A stretch of DNA of 47,861 nt from the NCBI RefSeq assembly GCF_014649375.1, contig NZ_BMSX01000044.1, positions 1-47,861 on the forward strand, read 5' to 3'. The notes beneath the pieces are model-generated. The model was not told the origin of the DNA, ran no database searches, and saw only the letters and a program-made list of their open reading frames with translations. This document shows positions 1 through 7,997 of this stretch, in pieces (within the stretch, counting starts at the first letter, position 1; each line of letters opens with the position of its first letter). The position numbers were made by a program, and so were the translations under genes. Source of the DNA: Streptomyces aurantiogriseus. GTDB taxonomy: Bacteria; Actinomycetota; Actinomycetes; Streptomycetales; Streptomycetaceae.

Positions 1-121
1 TCTCGACCTCGACAAGGCCGGCTTCGGGGTCGTGGCGGTGACCGGCGACGGTGCGTGCAGACCCAAGGAGGCGTTCCACGAGGTCGCGCGGCGCTACGGC
101 GACACAGCCGTGGAGGAATGA
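1..121 (+). CDS. C-terminal end of an unidentified protein (5' truncated)
   Basis: The window opens inside this gene. Reading from base 2, 39 residues precede a TGA at 119-121; the last residues are RRYGDTAVEE. Codons have strong G/C third positions, as expected for a real Streptomyces gene. The visible part is short and shows no catalytic motif I can assign, so no function is given. About 240 bases separate it from the convergent flippase-like gene, and a hairpin lies in that gap. Confidence 0.6.
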   Translation, partial: LDLDKAGFGVVAVTGDGACRPKEAFHEVARRYGDTAVEE

Positions 122-306
122 CCCAGTGAGATGAGCGGGGCCCGGTCGGGCAGTGGTGGCGCCGTCGTGCCGTACGGGTGCGGGCCGCGGGCGACGAGGA
201 CGGCGTCCGACTCCGGGCCGCAGCCGCAGCAGAACGGCGGCCGACGCCGAAGGGTTGGTGGTCGGGCCGGGTGTCGGCTCGGGCGCCGTCATGATCCGGT
301 CCCCCT

Positions 307-323
307 GGCGTCGGACCGACGCC
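307..323. terminator. Hairpin between convergent genes
   Basis: GGCGTCGG and CCGACGCC form a perfect 8-bp stem around one central A. It sits between the end of the first gene (+) and the stop of the flippase-like gene (- strand, stop at 360-362), so it could stop transcription from either side. There is no U-tract, which is usual in Streptomyces. The rest of 122-359 shows nothing recognisable. Confidence 0.4.
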
Positions 324-359
324 CCACTGTGCCGACGGGATGCGGGACGGCCGGCGGGG

Positions 360-1457
360 TCAGATCACCTTCAGCCGCACCAGCGCGCCCAGGGTCAACG
401 CCCCCGGCAGCAGCGGCAGCCACACCGTGATGATGCGGTAGGCGAGGACCACGGCCGTGGCGACCGCGGCCGGGCCGCCCGCCGCCACCAGCGCCACGAT
501 CAGCGCCGCCTCCACCGAGCCGATCCCGCCCGGGGTGGGCACGAGTGCGACCGCGACGGTGGCCGCCAGATACGCCACCGCCATGTGCGCCGGCGGCACC
601 GGCAGCCCCAGGGCCTGCCCGACCGCGGCGAGCCCGGCCGCCTGCAGCGCCGGGAACGCGAGGGAGCCGCCCCACAGGGCCAGTGCCCGGGCCGGACGGG
701 TGTGCACCGAGCGTGCCTCGCCGAGCGCGGTGCGCAGGAAGGAGCACACGGCCGACCGCAGCCGTCGTACGAGGAGGAGCGCGGCCGCCGCGAGCAGCGC
801 GGCCCCGGCGAGCACGGCCGGCAGCGGGCCGAGGGCCCCCTCGGGCAGGAGGGCGCCGAGCCGCAGCGCGCCGGGGAAGGCGAGGAGCAGCGCGGCCAGC
901 AGACCCACGCGGGCGATGCCCTCCGCCAGCAGGTACAGCGCGAGGGCCGCAGAGGAGCGGGCCAGGGGCACCCCGCACACGGCCATGAACCGCAGGTTGA
1001 CCGCGCTGGCGCCGAGGCCCGTCGGCAGCAGGTGGTTGGCGGCGCCCGCCGCGAACTGGGTGGCCAGCAGCCGCAGCCGGGGCAGCCGTTCCACGACCGC
1101 GCCCTGCCGGGTGACGGCCGCCGCGACCCAGGTCAGACAGGTCGCCCCCGCCGCGGCCAGCAGCCAGGGCCACTGGGCCGTGCGCAGATGGCCGAAGCCC
1201 TCGGCGAGGACGGACCAGTGCCGCACCGCGACGATCCCGACGAGGACGAGCGGGAGCAGACACAGCACCTGGCGGACCGGGAGCCGCCGACGGGACCGGT
1301 CCTGCGGGAGAGGACCTTGGGGAAGAGGTCCTCGGGGAGGCCCTGGGGGAGGCCCTGGGGGGAGGTGAACCGCTCTCACATCGAGAGAGGTTTTCCGCGC
1401 CACGTCAACGCGGGATGGCCGCAGCGTGGACGGCGGCGGGGGAGGAGACATCGTCAT
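360..1457 (-). CDS. Flippase-like integral membrane protein (lysylphosphatidylglycerol synthase TM-domain family)
   Basis: The 365-residue protein is almost entirely hydrophobic after a proline-rich cytoplasmic N-terminus of about 60 residues. Hydrophobic segments begin with LCLLPLVLVGIVAV and continue to the C-terminus. The motifs NHLLPTGLGASAVNLRF near the middle and VALVPTPGGIGSVEAAL near the end are typical of the UPF0104/LPG_synthase_TM family, which moves or shields lipid intermediates in the membrane. The substrate cannot be read from sequence. Start ATG at 1457 has GAGG five bases upstream; a second ATG lies two codons in. A much longer open frame continues upstream but is antisense to the ABC exporter. 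The gene is divergent from that exporter across 39 bp. Confidence 0.75.
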   Translation of the reverse strand: MTMSPPPPPSTLRPSRVDVARKTSLDVRAVHLPPGPPPGPPRGPLPQGPLPQDRSRRRLPVRQVLCLLPLVLVGIVAVRHWSVLAEGFGHLRTAQWPWLLAAAGATCLTWVAAAVTRQGAVVERLPRLRLLATQFAAGAANHLLPTGLGASAVNLRFMAVCGVPLARSSAALALYLLAEGIARVGLLAALLLAFPGALRLGALLPEGALGPLPAVLAGAALLAAAALLLVRRLRSAVCSFLRTALGEARSVHTRPARALALWGGSLAFPALQAAGLAAVGQALGLPVPPAHMAVAYLAATVAVALVPTPGGIGSVEAALIVALVAAGGPAAVATAVVLAYRIITVWLPLLPGALTLGALVRLKVI

Positions 1458-1496
1458 GTTGACCTCGACAATGCTTGAGGTTTTACGGTCGTTCTC
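1458..1496. promoter_or_regulatory. Short divergent promoter region with a partial dyad
   Basis: Only 39 bases separate the divergent flippase-like and ABC exporter genes. Bases 1463-1480 form an imperfect dyad with CCTC and GAGG ends (12 of 18 positions symmetric), and TTGACC at 1459-1464 resembles a -35 box for the plus strand. A shared regulator site is possible but weakly supported. Confidence 0.25.
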
Positions 1497-3383
1497 ATGA
1501 GCATGGAGACCACCGCCTGGACGCAGCTGTACAGCGTCATGAACGCGCGGCACGAACGCCGTCCCTTCGACCGGGTGACCCTGCGCCGCATCGGCGCGTT
1601 CGCCCGCCCGCACCGCCGCCGTATCGCCCTGTTCGTGCTGCTCGGGGTGGTGACCGCGCTGCTCGCCGTCGCCACGCCCGTCCTCGCGGGCCGGGTCGTC
1701 GACGCGATCGTGTCGCACGGAGACTCCGGCACCGTCGTCCGGCTCGCGCTGCTGATCGCGCTCATCGCGGTGCTGGAGGCGGCGCTCGGCATCCTGGGCA
1801 GGAGGCTCTCGGCGACGCTGGGCGAGGGGCTCATCCTCGATCTGCGCACGGCTGTGTTCGATCATGTGCAGCGGATGCCGGTCGCGTTCTTCACACGTAC
1901 CCGTACGGGAGCGTTGGTCTCCCGACTCAACAACGACGTGATCGGCGCCCAGCGCGCCTTCAGCAACACGCTCTCCGGAGTGGTCAGCAACGTGGTCACC
2001 CTGCTGCTCACCCTGGCCGTCATGCTCACCCTGTCCTGGCAGATCACCCTGCTCGCGCTGGCCCTGCTGCCGGTGTTCGTGGTGCCCGCCCGCCGGATGG
2101 GCCGGCGGATGGCCGGCATGCAGCGGGAGGCGGCCGCGCTCAACGCGGCGATGGGCACCCGTATGACCGAGCGCTTCTCCGCGCCCGGCGCCACCCTCGT
2201 CAAGCTCTTCGGCCGCCCCGAGCAGGAGTCGGCGGAGTTCGCGGCCCGCGCCGCGCTGGTCCGGGACATCGGTGTCCGCACGGCGACGGCCCAGTCCGTG
2301 TTCATCACCTCCCTCACCCTTGTCTCCGCCCTGGCCCTCGCCCTCGTCTACGGCCTCGGCGGCCGGCTCGCCCTGAACGGCACCCTGGACCCCGGCGCCG
2401 TCGTCGCCCTCGCCCTGCTCCTGACCCGCCTGTACGCCCCGCTCACCGCCCTCGCCGGGGCCCGGGTCGAGGTGATGAGCGCCCTGGTCAGCTTCGAGCG
2501 CGTCTTCGAGGTGCTCGACCTGAAGCCGCTCATCGAGGAGACGCCGGACGCCCGTGAGGTGCCCGAGGGCCCGGTCTCCGTCGAGTTCGAGGACGTCCGC
2601 TTCGGCTACCCGTCCGCCGACAAGGTCTCCCTCGCCTCCCTGGAGGAGGTCGCCACCCTCGACACCCGCGGCGGCGCCGAGGTCCTGCACGGCGTCTCCT
2701 TCCGTGCCGAACCCGGACAGACCGTCGCCCTCGTCGGCTCCTCCGGCGCCGGCAAGTCGACGATCGCCCAGCTCCTCCCGCGCCTGTACGACGTCGACGA
2801 GGGCGCCGTCCGCATCGGCGGGGTCGACGTCCGTGACCTGAGCGCGCGGTCCCTGCGGGAGACGCTCGGCATGGTCACCCAGGACGGCCACCTCTTCCAC
2901 GACACCGTCCGCGCCAACCTGCTCCTCGCCCGCCCCGAGGCCGGCGAGCACGACCTGTGGGACGCCCTGCGCAGGGCCCGCCTCGACGACCTGGTCCATT
3001 CACTGCCCGACGGTCTCGACACGGTCGTCGGTGAGCGCGGCTACCGCCTCTCCGGCGGCGAACGCCAGCGGATGACCATCGCCCGGCTGCTGCTGGCCCG
3101 CCAGCGCGTCGTCATCCTCGACGAGGCCACCGCCCACCTCGACAACACCTCCGAGGCGGCTGTCCAGGAGGCCCTCACCGAGGCCCTCACGGGCCGCACC
3201 GCGATCGTCATCGCCCATCGCCTGTCCACCGTGCGCTCCGCCGACCAGATCCTGGTCGTCGAGTCCGGCCGCATCGTGGAACGCGGCACACACGAGGACC
3301 TGCTGACGGCGGACGGGCGGTACGCGGAGCTGTACCGGACGCAGTTCACGCAGCCGGAGGCGGTCGCGGAGGTGGCGGCGTGA
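1497..3383 (+). CDS. ABC exporter, fused transmembrane and ATPase half-transporter
   Basis: This 628-residue protein has the type I ABC exporter layout: a six-helix transmembrane domain at about residues 40-330, then a nucleotide-binding domain. The ATPase part shows Walker A GSSGAGKST near residue 414, the signature LSGGERQR near 518, Walker B VVILDEAT near 537 and the switch histidine in AHRLS. It should act as a homodimer or pair with another half-transporter to export a small molecule or lipid. About 20 residues (SADKVSLASLEEVATLDTRG) are inserted before the Walker A strand. The ATG at 1497 lacks a close Shine-Dalgarno; TGAGG lies 14 bases upstream. The substrate is unknown. Confidence 0.88.
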   Translation: MSMETTAWTQLYSVMNARHERRPFDRVTLRRIGAFARPHRRRIALFVLLGVVTALLAVATPVLAGRVVDAIVSHGDSGTVVRLALLIALIAVLEAALGILGRRLSATLGEGLILDLRTAVFDHVQRMPVAFFTRTRTGALVSRLNNDVIGAQRAFSNTLSGVVSNVVTLLLTLAVMLTLSWQITLLALALLPVFVVPARRMGRRMAGMQREAAALNAAMGTRMTERFSAPGATLVKLFGRPEQESAEFAARAALVRDIGVRTATAQSVFITSLTLVSALALALVYGLGGRLALNGTLDPGAVVALALLLTRLYAPLTALAGARVEVMSALVSFERVFEVLDLKPLIEETPDAREVPEGPVSVEFEDVRFGYPSADKVSLASLEEVATLDTRGGAEVLHGVSFRAEPGQTVALVGSSGAGKSTIAQLLPRLYDVDEGAVRIGGVDVRDLSARSLRETLGMVTQDGHLFHDTVRANLLLARPEAGEHDLWDALRRARLDDLVHSLPDGLDTVVGERGYRLSGGERQRMTIARLLLARQRVVILDEATAHLDNTSEAAVQEALTEALTGRTAIVIAHRLSTVRSADQILVVESGRIVERGTHEDLLTADGRYAELYRTQFTQPEAVAEVAA

Positions 3384-3823
3384 GGGGTTGTCGCCGGGGC
3401 GGCGCGTGAGAGGAGGCCGCCCGGTGGCCACACCGGGCGCGGCGAGCGCGCCGCCTCCGGTGTGCCGTGGCGGCGCGGGGGTGGGCCGGGGAACGGCCGT
3501 GCACCGCGCAGCGGCTGACAGCCGGCGGCGGCCGTCGGTGGCCGCGGTCGGGGGTCCCCGCGGTGGCGGCGGCCGGTCCGTCGGTGGTCACGCCGGGCGG
3601 GGCGAGCGTGCCGCTTCTGGGGCGCGTCGTCCCCGCCGTGGCGGCGAGGAGCGGGCCGCCGACCGCGGCCGGGGGTACAGGCCACGTCAGATGTCCACGG
3701 TGGCCCTGTCGGCGGCGAAGAGCGGGCCGGGGCGAGGGCGGGCACGGCGGCCCCGGGCACCCCAGCCGGCGGCGCATGCCGCACGCCGGCTGTCGGCAGC
3801 CGTGGCGCGGGCGGCTGCGCGGC
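3384..3823. other. Intergenic region with a diverged 39-bp direct repeat
   Basis: I see no convincing gene in these 440 bases. Bases 3422-3460 and 3582-3620 are 33/39 identical direct repeats, 160 bp apart. Read on the minus strand, the first copy encodes HTGGGALAAPGVATG, close to the C-terminal HTGGGGLASPGVTAGG of the repeat surface protein at 19046-19975, and the DNA match to that gene is about 33/38. A decayed remnant of a similar surface-protein gene is possible. Confidence 0.35.
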
Positions 3824-3895
3824 GCCCGGAACCGGCTCAGGGCGTCACGGTCGCCGTCTGCCCGGAACCGGCTCAGGGCGTCACGGTCGCCGTCT
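3824..3895. repeat. Perfect 36-bp tandem duplication over the MATE stop codon
   Basis: Bases 3824-3859 and 3860-3895 are identical 36-base units starting GCCCGGAACCGG. The unit includes the end of the MATE gene (residues TATVTP and the TGA), so a second copy of the same codons and stop lies just downstream of the used stop at 3873-3875. It looks like a recent slippage or unequal-recombination event. Confidence 0.9.
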
Positions 3896-5258
3896 CGCCC
3901 CGCCGCTCCAGACCCCGTCCGAAGCGGCGCAGCAGGAGTACGGCCGTCGTGGCGAGGCCGGTGAGGAGGCCGAGCCAGATGCCCATGGTGTCCCAGCCGG
4001 CGGCGAAGCCGAGGAGGGCCGCGGCGGGCAGGCCGACGAGCCAGTAGCCGACGAGGGTGACGCGGAAGCCTCCCTTGGTGTCGTCCAGGCCACGCAGCAG
4101 GCCCACGCCGATGTTCTGGGCGCAGTCGAAGAACTGCAGGACGGCGGCGACGAGGAGCAGTTGCGTGGCGAGGTCCGTCGCCGCCCGGTCGCCGGTGTCG
4201 AAGAAGGGCGCCAGGACCAGGCGGGGGACGCTCGCGTAGACCAGGGCGACGACGGCCATGACCGCGGCCGCGCAGGCCAGGGCGGTGTTCCGCAGACGGG
4301 TAGCGGCGGCCGGGTTGCCCAGGGCGAGTTCGCGGCTGACGCCGAGGGACGCGGCGTGCGAGAGGCCCACGGCGATCTGGAAGACGATGTAGACGAGCTG
4401 GTTGACGGCGGTGTGCGCGGCCAGCGCGGCGGTTCCGAAGCTGCCGACGAGCAGCGCGACCACGGAGAAGAACCCGGCCTCGGACCCGTAGGTGGCCGCG
4501 ATCTGCGTACCGAGGCCGGCCAGGCGCCGCAGGGTGGCCGGGCGGGTCTTCCAGATGCTCAGGGACAGCAGCGGTGCCAGGTCGGCGTCACGGCGGGCGG
4601 ACGCGTACAGGGCCAGGAACGACAGGGCGTACACCAGGCTCGTGGAGAGGCCGACGCCGGGCAGGCCCAGCTCCGGGAAGACCCAGGTTCCGTGGATGAA
4701 CGCCCAGTTGAGGGCCGCGTTGACGGCGATCGAGGCGAGGGTGATGCGCAGCAGGGCCTGCGGGCGGCGCATGCCGACGGTGAACTGCCGCAGGGCCTGG
4801 AACCACAGGCAGGGCACCAGGCCGGGCGCCATGAGGTGGAGCACGGGCCGCGCCGCCTCGACGACGTCCGCGTCCTGGCCCAGCCAGATCACGGCGTGCC
4901 CGATCAGGACCATGAGCACCGCTCCGGCGAGGCCCGCCAGAGTGGCCAGCAACAGACTTGCGCGGACCAGGTCCCGTACGTCCTCCTGCGCGCCCGCCGT
5001 CCCCGACTCGGCGCGGGCGTCGGCCGCGGCCACCTGGTTGCCGACGGCGGTGACCAGACCGACGCCCATCGTGCGGAGCTGGTTGAAGACGACCATCGCG
5101 AGTCCGCCGGCGGCCAGCGCCTCGGTGCCGAGCAGACCCATCATCACCGTGTCGGTGGTGGTCAGGGCGACCTGCGCGAGCTGGGTGAGGGCGAGCGGGA
5201 CGGCGAGGGCGCCCAGGGCGTGGCTGTCGGCCAGGAGTCGGGCGAGGGCTGGCTGCAT
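3873..5258 (-). CDS. MATE-family multidrug/metabolite efflux pump
   Basis: The 461-residue protein has the length and about 12 hydrophobic segments of a MATE antiporter. Its N-terminal half begins ALAVPLALTQLAQVALTTTDTVMMGLLG, the usual MATE helix 1, and the halves repeat a similar pattern (LVGSFGTAALAAHTAVNQLVYI). These pumps export cationic drugs or, in some cases, siderophores, using Na+ or H+. I chose the ATG at 5258, with AGGA upstream, over an ATG 23 codons earlier that would extend a non-conserved N-terminus. An iron box overlaps its apparent -35 region, so export of a metal-related compound is a reasonable inference. It is divergent from the iron-box importer operon. Confidence 0.85.
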   Translation of the reverse strand: MQPALARLLADSHALGALAVPLALTQLAQVALTTTDTVMMGLLGTEALAAGGLAMVVFNQLRTMGVGLVTAVGNQVAAADARAESGTAGAQEDVRDLVRASLLLATLAGLAGAVLMVLIGHAVIWLGQDADVVEAARPVLHLMAPGLVPCLWFQALRQFTVGMRRPQALLRITLASIAVNAALNWAFIHGTWVFPELGLPGVGLSTSLVYALSFLALYASARRDADLAPLLSLSIWKTRPATLRRLAGLGTQIAATYGSEAGFFSVVALLVGSFGTAALAAHTAVNQLVYIVFQIAVGLSHAASLGVSRELALGNPAAATRLRNTALACAAAVMAVVALVYASVPRLVLAPFFDTGDRAATDLATQLLLVAAVLQFFDCAQNIGVGLLRGLDDTKGGFRVTLVGYWLVGLPAAALLGFAAGWDTMGIWLGLLTGLATTAVLLLRRFGRGLERRGETATVTP

Positions 5259-5311
5259 CCGGTCCGTTCCTGGGGGGCGTTCGGCAAGGCGGGTGTACAA
5301 ACGGCCGAAGA

Positions 5312-5351
5312 AACATAGCCAGTTCACAGACGGTAGGCAAGGCTTACCTCA
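5312..5351 (-). promoter_or_regulatory. MATE promoter overlapped by a DmdR/DtxR-like iron box
   Basis: On the minus strand, TTGCCT (5340-5335) and TATGTT (5317-5312) are 17 bp apart and make a good promoter for the MATE gene. Bases 5333-5351, GTAGGCAAGGCTTACCTCA, match the known iron-box consensus TTAGGTTAGGCTAACCTAA at 14 of 19 positions and cover the -35 hexamer. Iron-loaded DmdR would be expected to repress here. Confidence 0.7.
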
Positions 5352-5380
5352 GTTTGATCAAGATCACGCTGTATGCCCCC

Positions 5381-5417
5381 TTGTGGGTTTGCTGGAATTC
5401 AGGATAGGCAAACCTAA
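5381..5417 (+). promoter_or_regulatory. Importer operon promoter with a strong iron box
   Basis: TTGTGG (5381-5386) and TAGGCA (5405-5410) are spaced by 18 bp and could drive the importer operon. Bases 5399-5417, TCAGGATAGGCAAACCTAA, match the iron-box consensus at 16 of 19 positions and cover the -10 box. Together with the box at 5333-5351 this gives two sites in one divergent region. Confidence 0.75.
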
Positions 5418-5451
5418 GAAAACGAGCCATCGGTGAAATCGAGGACCGTGC

Positions 5452-7005
5452 GTGTATCTGACGAGACGTCAACTCATGGGAGCCGGCGCGGCCTTCGGTG
5501 CGACCGGTGTGCTGGCCGCCTGCGGCGGCAGCGACGACGAGCCCACCGCGTCCGCCTCCGATGCCTCGGCCAAGCCCCGCAAGGGCGGCACCCTGCGCGT
5601 CGGTGCCCTCGGCCGCCCCGGCGCCATCACCCGGGACCCGCACGGCACCCAGGCCAACGAGAGCGACTACCTGGTCCTCAGTCTCGTCTACGACACCCTG
5701 ACCGTGCCCGGCGACAAGCCGAACACCGAACCCCGGCTCGCCGCGAGCTGGGAGCCGTCCGCCGACCTCAGGACCTGGAAGTTCAAGCTGGCCAAGGGGG
5801 CGACGTTCCACGACGGTTCGCCCGTGACCGCCGAGGACGTCGTCTTCTCGCTGAAGCGCCTGCGCGCCACCCCCTCCGGCGCCTCCCGGCTGCCCGGCAT
5901 CCAGGCCGCGGGCATCAAGGCCGAGGGCACCGACACCGTCGTCCTCGTCTCCGACTACGCCAACGCCGAACTGCCCCTGCTCACCCGCCTCACCACCTTC
6001 GTCGTCCCCGCGGGCACCACCGACAAGGACATCGAGAAGGCCCCCGGCACCGGCCCCTTCAAGCTGGAGTGGTTCCGCTCCGGCAACGCCCGCCTCGTCC
6101 GCAACGAGGACTGGTACGGCGGCGAGGTCCACCTCGACGCCATCGAGGTGAAGATCTTCGAGAGCCCGCAGGCGATGGCCAACGCCCTGCTGGCCGGGCA
6201 GATCGACGTCGCCTCCAACGTCGGCGCCGTCGCCGCCCGCACCGCCAAGGGCCGCAGCGACATCCAGACCGTCCGCCGCTCCAACGACATGGCGATGCCC
6301 ATCGTCATGCGCACCGCCGACGGCCCCTTCGCCGACCCCAAGGTCCGCGAGGCCCTGCGTCTGGCCGTGGACCGCGAGGCCATGGTCGCGCAGGTCCTCT
6401 CCGGCTACGGCTCCGTCGCCAACGACATCCTCGGCACCGGCGATCCCGCCTACGACAAGAGCATCCCGCAGCGTGCCCGCGACCTCGCCCAGGCCAAGAA
6501 GCTGCTCGCGGAGGCCGGCTTCGACACCTCCAAGACGTACGAGCTGCTCACCACCGAGGACATCTCCGGCCTCGCCGAGTCGGCCACCCTCTTCGCCAAC
6601 CAGGTCCGCGAGGCCGGCGTTAAGATCAAGGTCGTCAAGCAGGAGTCGGCCGTCTTCTGGGAGAAGACCTGGCTCAAGGGCTCCCTCTACACCACCTACT
6701 GGGGAACCAACGACTCCGTGGTCTTCTTCGCCAGCAAGACCATGGTCTCCGACAGCGGCCAGAACGAGGCCGGCTTCAAGGACCCCGCGTTCGACGCGGC
6801 CTACGAGAAGGCCATCGGCACCGCCGACGCGGCTCGGCGCACCCAACTCCTCAAGGAACTCCAGCAGATCGAGTACGACCGCTCCGGCTACCTCCTGTGG
6901 GGCATGGCCGACGGCATCGACCTCGCCGGCTCCGCGGTCCGCGGCCTGCCCACCCTGCCGGGCTACGGCCGGGTCCAGCTCGAACAGGCATGGCTGGCCC
7001 GTTGA
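5452..7005 (+). CDS. Tat-exported ABC substrate-binding lipoprotein, SBP family 5
   Basis: The 517-residue protein starts at a GTG with GAGGA six bases upstream. Its N-terminus carries a twin-arginine signal (TRRQLMG) and a lipobox (VLAAC) around residue 24, so it should be a Tat-dependent lipoprotein. The mature part shows the family 5 pattern of peptide, nickel and opine-type binders: LVYDTL, WKFKLAKGATFHDGSPVTAEDVVFSLKR and KVREALRLAVDREAMV. Family 5 members usually bind peptides, nickel chelates or metallophores rather than hydroxamate siderophores. The strong iron box upstream suggests a metal-chelate or haem-related ligand; this is inference. It heads a four-gene importer operon. Confidence 0.85.
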   Translation: MYLTRRQLMGAGAAFGATGVLAACGGSDDEPTASASDASAKPRKGGTLRVGALGRPGAITRDPHGTQANESDYLVLSLVYDTLTVPGDKPNTEPRLAASWEPSADLRTWKFKLAKGATFHDGSPVTAEDVVFSLKRLRATPSGASRLPGIQAAGIKAEGTDTVVLVSDYANAELPLLTRLTTFVVPAGTTDKDIEKAPGTGPFKLEWFRSGNARLVRNEDWYGGEVHLDAIEVKIFESPQAMANALLAGQIDVASNVGAVAARTAKGRSDIQTVRRSNDMAMPIVMRTADGPFADPKVREALRLAVDREAMVAQVLSGYGSVANDILGTGDPAYDKSIPQRARDLAQAKKLLAEAGFDTSKTYELLTTEDISGLAESATLFANQVREAGVKIKVVKQESAVFWEKTWLKGSLYTTYWGTNDSVVFFASKTMVSDSGQNEAGFKDPAFDAAYEKAIGTADAARRTQLLKELQQIEYDRSGYLLWGMADGIDLAGSAVRGLPTLPGYGRVQLEQAWLAR

Positions 7006-7997
7006 CGTCCCCCACCACCGCGCCGACCGCTTCCCCGCTCAGCCCGGGCAAGCGGTCGGCCCGTGTGTTCGCCCGTGCGGGCGTGCTGCTGCTGAAGTGG
7101 GCGAGCCTGCTGGCACTGCTCCTCGCACTGGTCTTCCTCACTGTCGAACTGCTCCCCGGCGACGCCGCCACCGCCACCTCCGAGCGCGGCGAGAGCGCCG
7201 CCGACCTCGCGGCGCGCCGTGAACTCCTGGGTCTGGACCGCCCGGTCCTGGAACGCTTCCTCGACTGGATGACCGGCCTGCCCACCGGCGACCTCGGCAC
7301 CTCCGCCCGCGGAGAGCAGGTCACCGACCTGCTCTCCAGTGCCTTCCCCAACACCCTGCTGCTCGGCGCGATCGCCCTGCTGCTCACCGCCGTGCTGTCC
7401 CTCGCCCTGGGCTGCTGGGCCGCCCTGCGCCCCGGCGGACGGCTGGACCGCACCGTCTCGGGCGCCGCGACCGCCGTCCTCGCCCTGCCCGAGTTCGTGG
7501 TCGCCGTGGCGCTGGTCCTCGTCCTGTCGCTCTGGACCGGCTGGCTGCCCGCGGTCACCCTCACCGACGCCGACGGCTCCCCGGCCTCCTGGGACATGCT
7601 CGTCCTGCCCGCCCTCGCCCTGACCGTCCCGCAGACCGGGTGGAACACCCGGATCGTGCGCGCCGCCCTCGCCGACGAGGCCCGCACCCCGCACGTGGAG
7701 AGCGCCGTCCTCGACGGACTTCCGCCACACCGTGTCCTCACCCACCACGTCCTGCCCGGTGCCCTGCCCGCCGTCGCCGCGGGCCTCGCCACCTCCACCG
7801 GCATGCTCCTCGGCGGCGCCGTCGTCGTCGAGACGATCTTCAACTACCCCGGGATCGGCTCGGTGCTGGCCTCCGCGGTCGCCGACCGGGACAGCCCCGT
7901 CATCGCCGGGGTCACGGCCCTGTCCGGCGCCGTCATCACGGTGGTCCTGCTCCTGGCCGACCTGGTCCGGGACGTCGTCACGGGAGGCCGACGATGA
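6990..7997 (+). CDS. ABC importer permease, DppB/OppB type
   Basis: This 335-residue inner-membrane permease overlaps the binding-protein gene by 16 bp. Features of the DppB class are the N-terminal helix (LALLLALVFLTVELLPGD), the segment RRELLGLDRPVLERFLDWMTGLPTGDLGTS, and the EAA-like loop RIVRAALADEARTPHVESAVLDGLPPHRVLTHHVLPGALP that contacts the ATPase. The ending VETIFNYPGIGSVLASAVADRDSPVI is also characteristic. An ATG 31 codons upstream in the same frame would place antisense-like low-complexity residues at the front, so I used 6990. It pairs with the next permease. Confidence 0.85.
   Translation: MAGPLTSPTTAPTASPLSPGKRSARVFARAGVLLLKWASLLALLLALVFLTVELLPGDAATATSERGESAADLAARRELLGLDRPVLERFLDWMTGLPTGDLGTSARGEQVTDLLSSAFPNTLLLGAIALLLTAVLSLALGCWAALRPGGRLDRTVSGAATAVLALPEFVVAVALVLVLSLWTGWLPAVTLTDADGSPASWDMLVLPALALTVPQTGWNTRIVRAALADEARTPHVESAVLDGLPPHRVLTHHVLPGALPAVAAGLATSTGMLLGGAVVVETIFNYPGIGSVLASAVADRDSPVIAGVTALSGAVITVVLLLADLVRDVVTGGRR

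Noticed and set aside
153..1478. Plus-strand open frame opposite the flippase-like gene
   Set aside because: Its composition is Arg/Gly/Gln-rich without motifs, whereas the minus strand gives a hydrophobic protein with conserved family segments.
1458..2999. Upstream extension of the flippase-like gene on the minus strand
   Set aside because: It is antisense to the ABC exporter, lacks hydrophobic segments or motifs, and the flippase-like gene has a good start and ribosome site at 1457.
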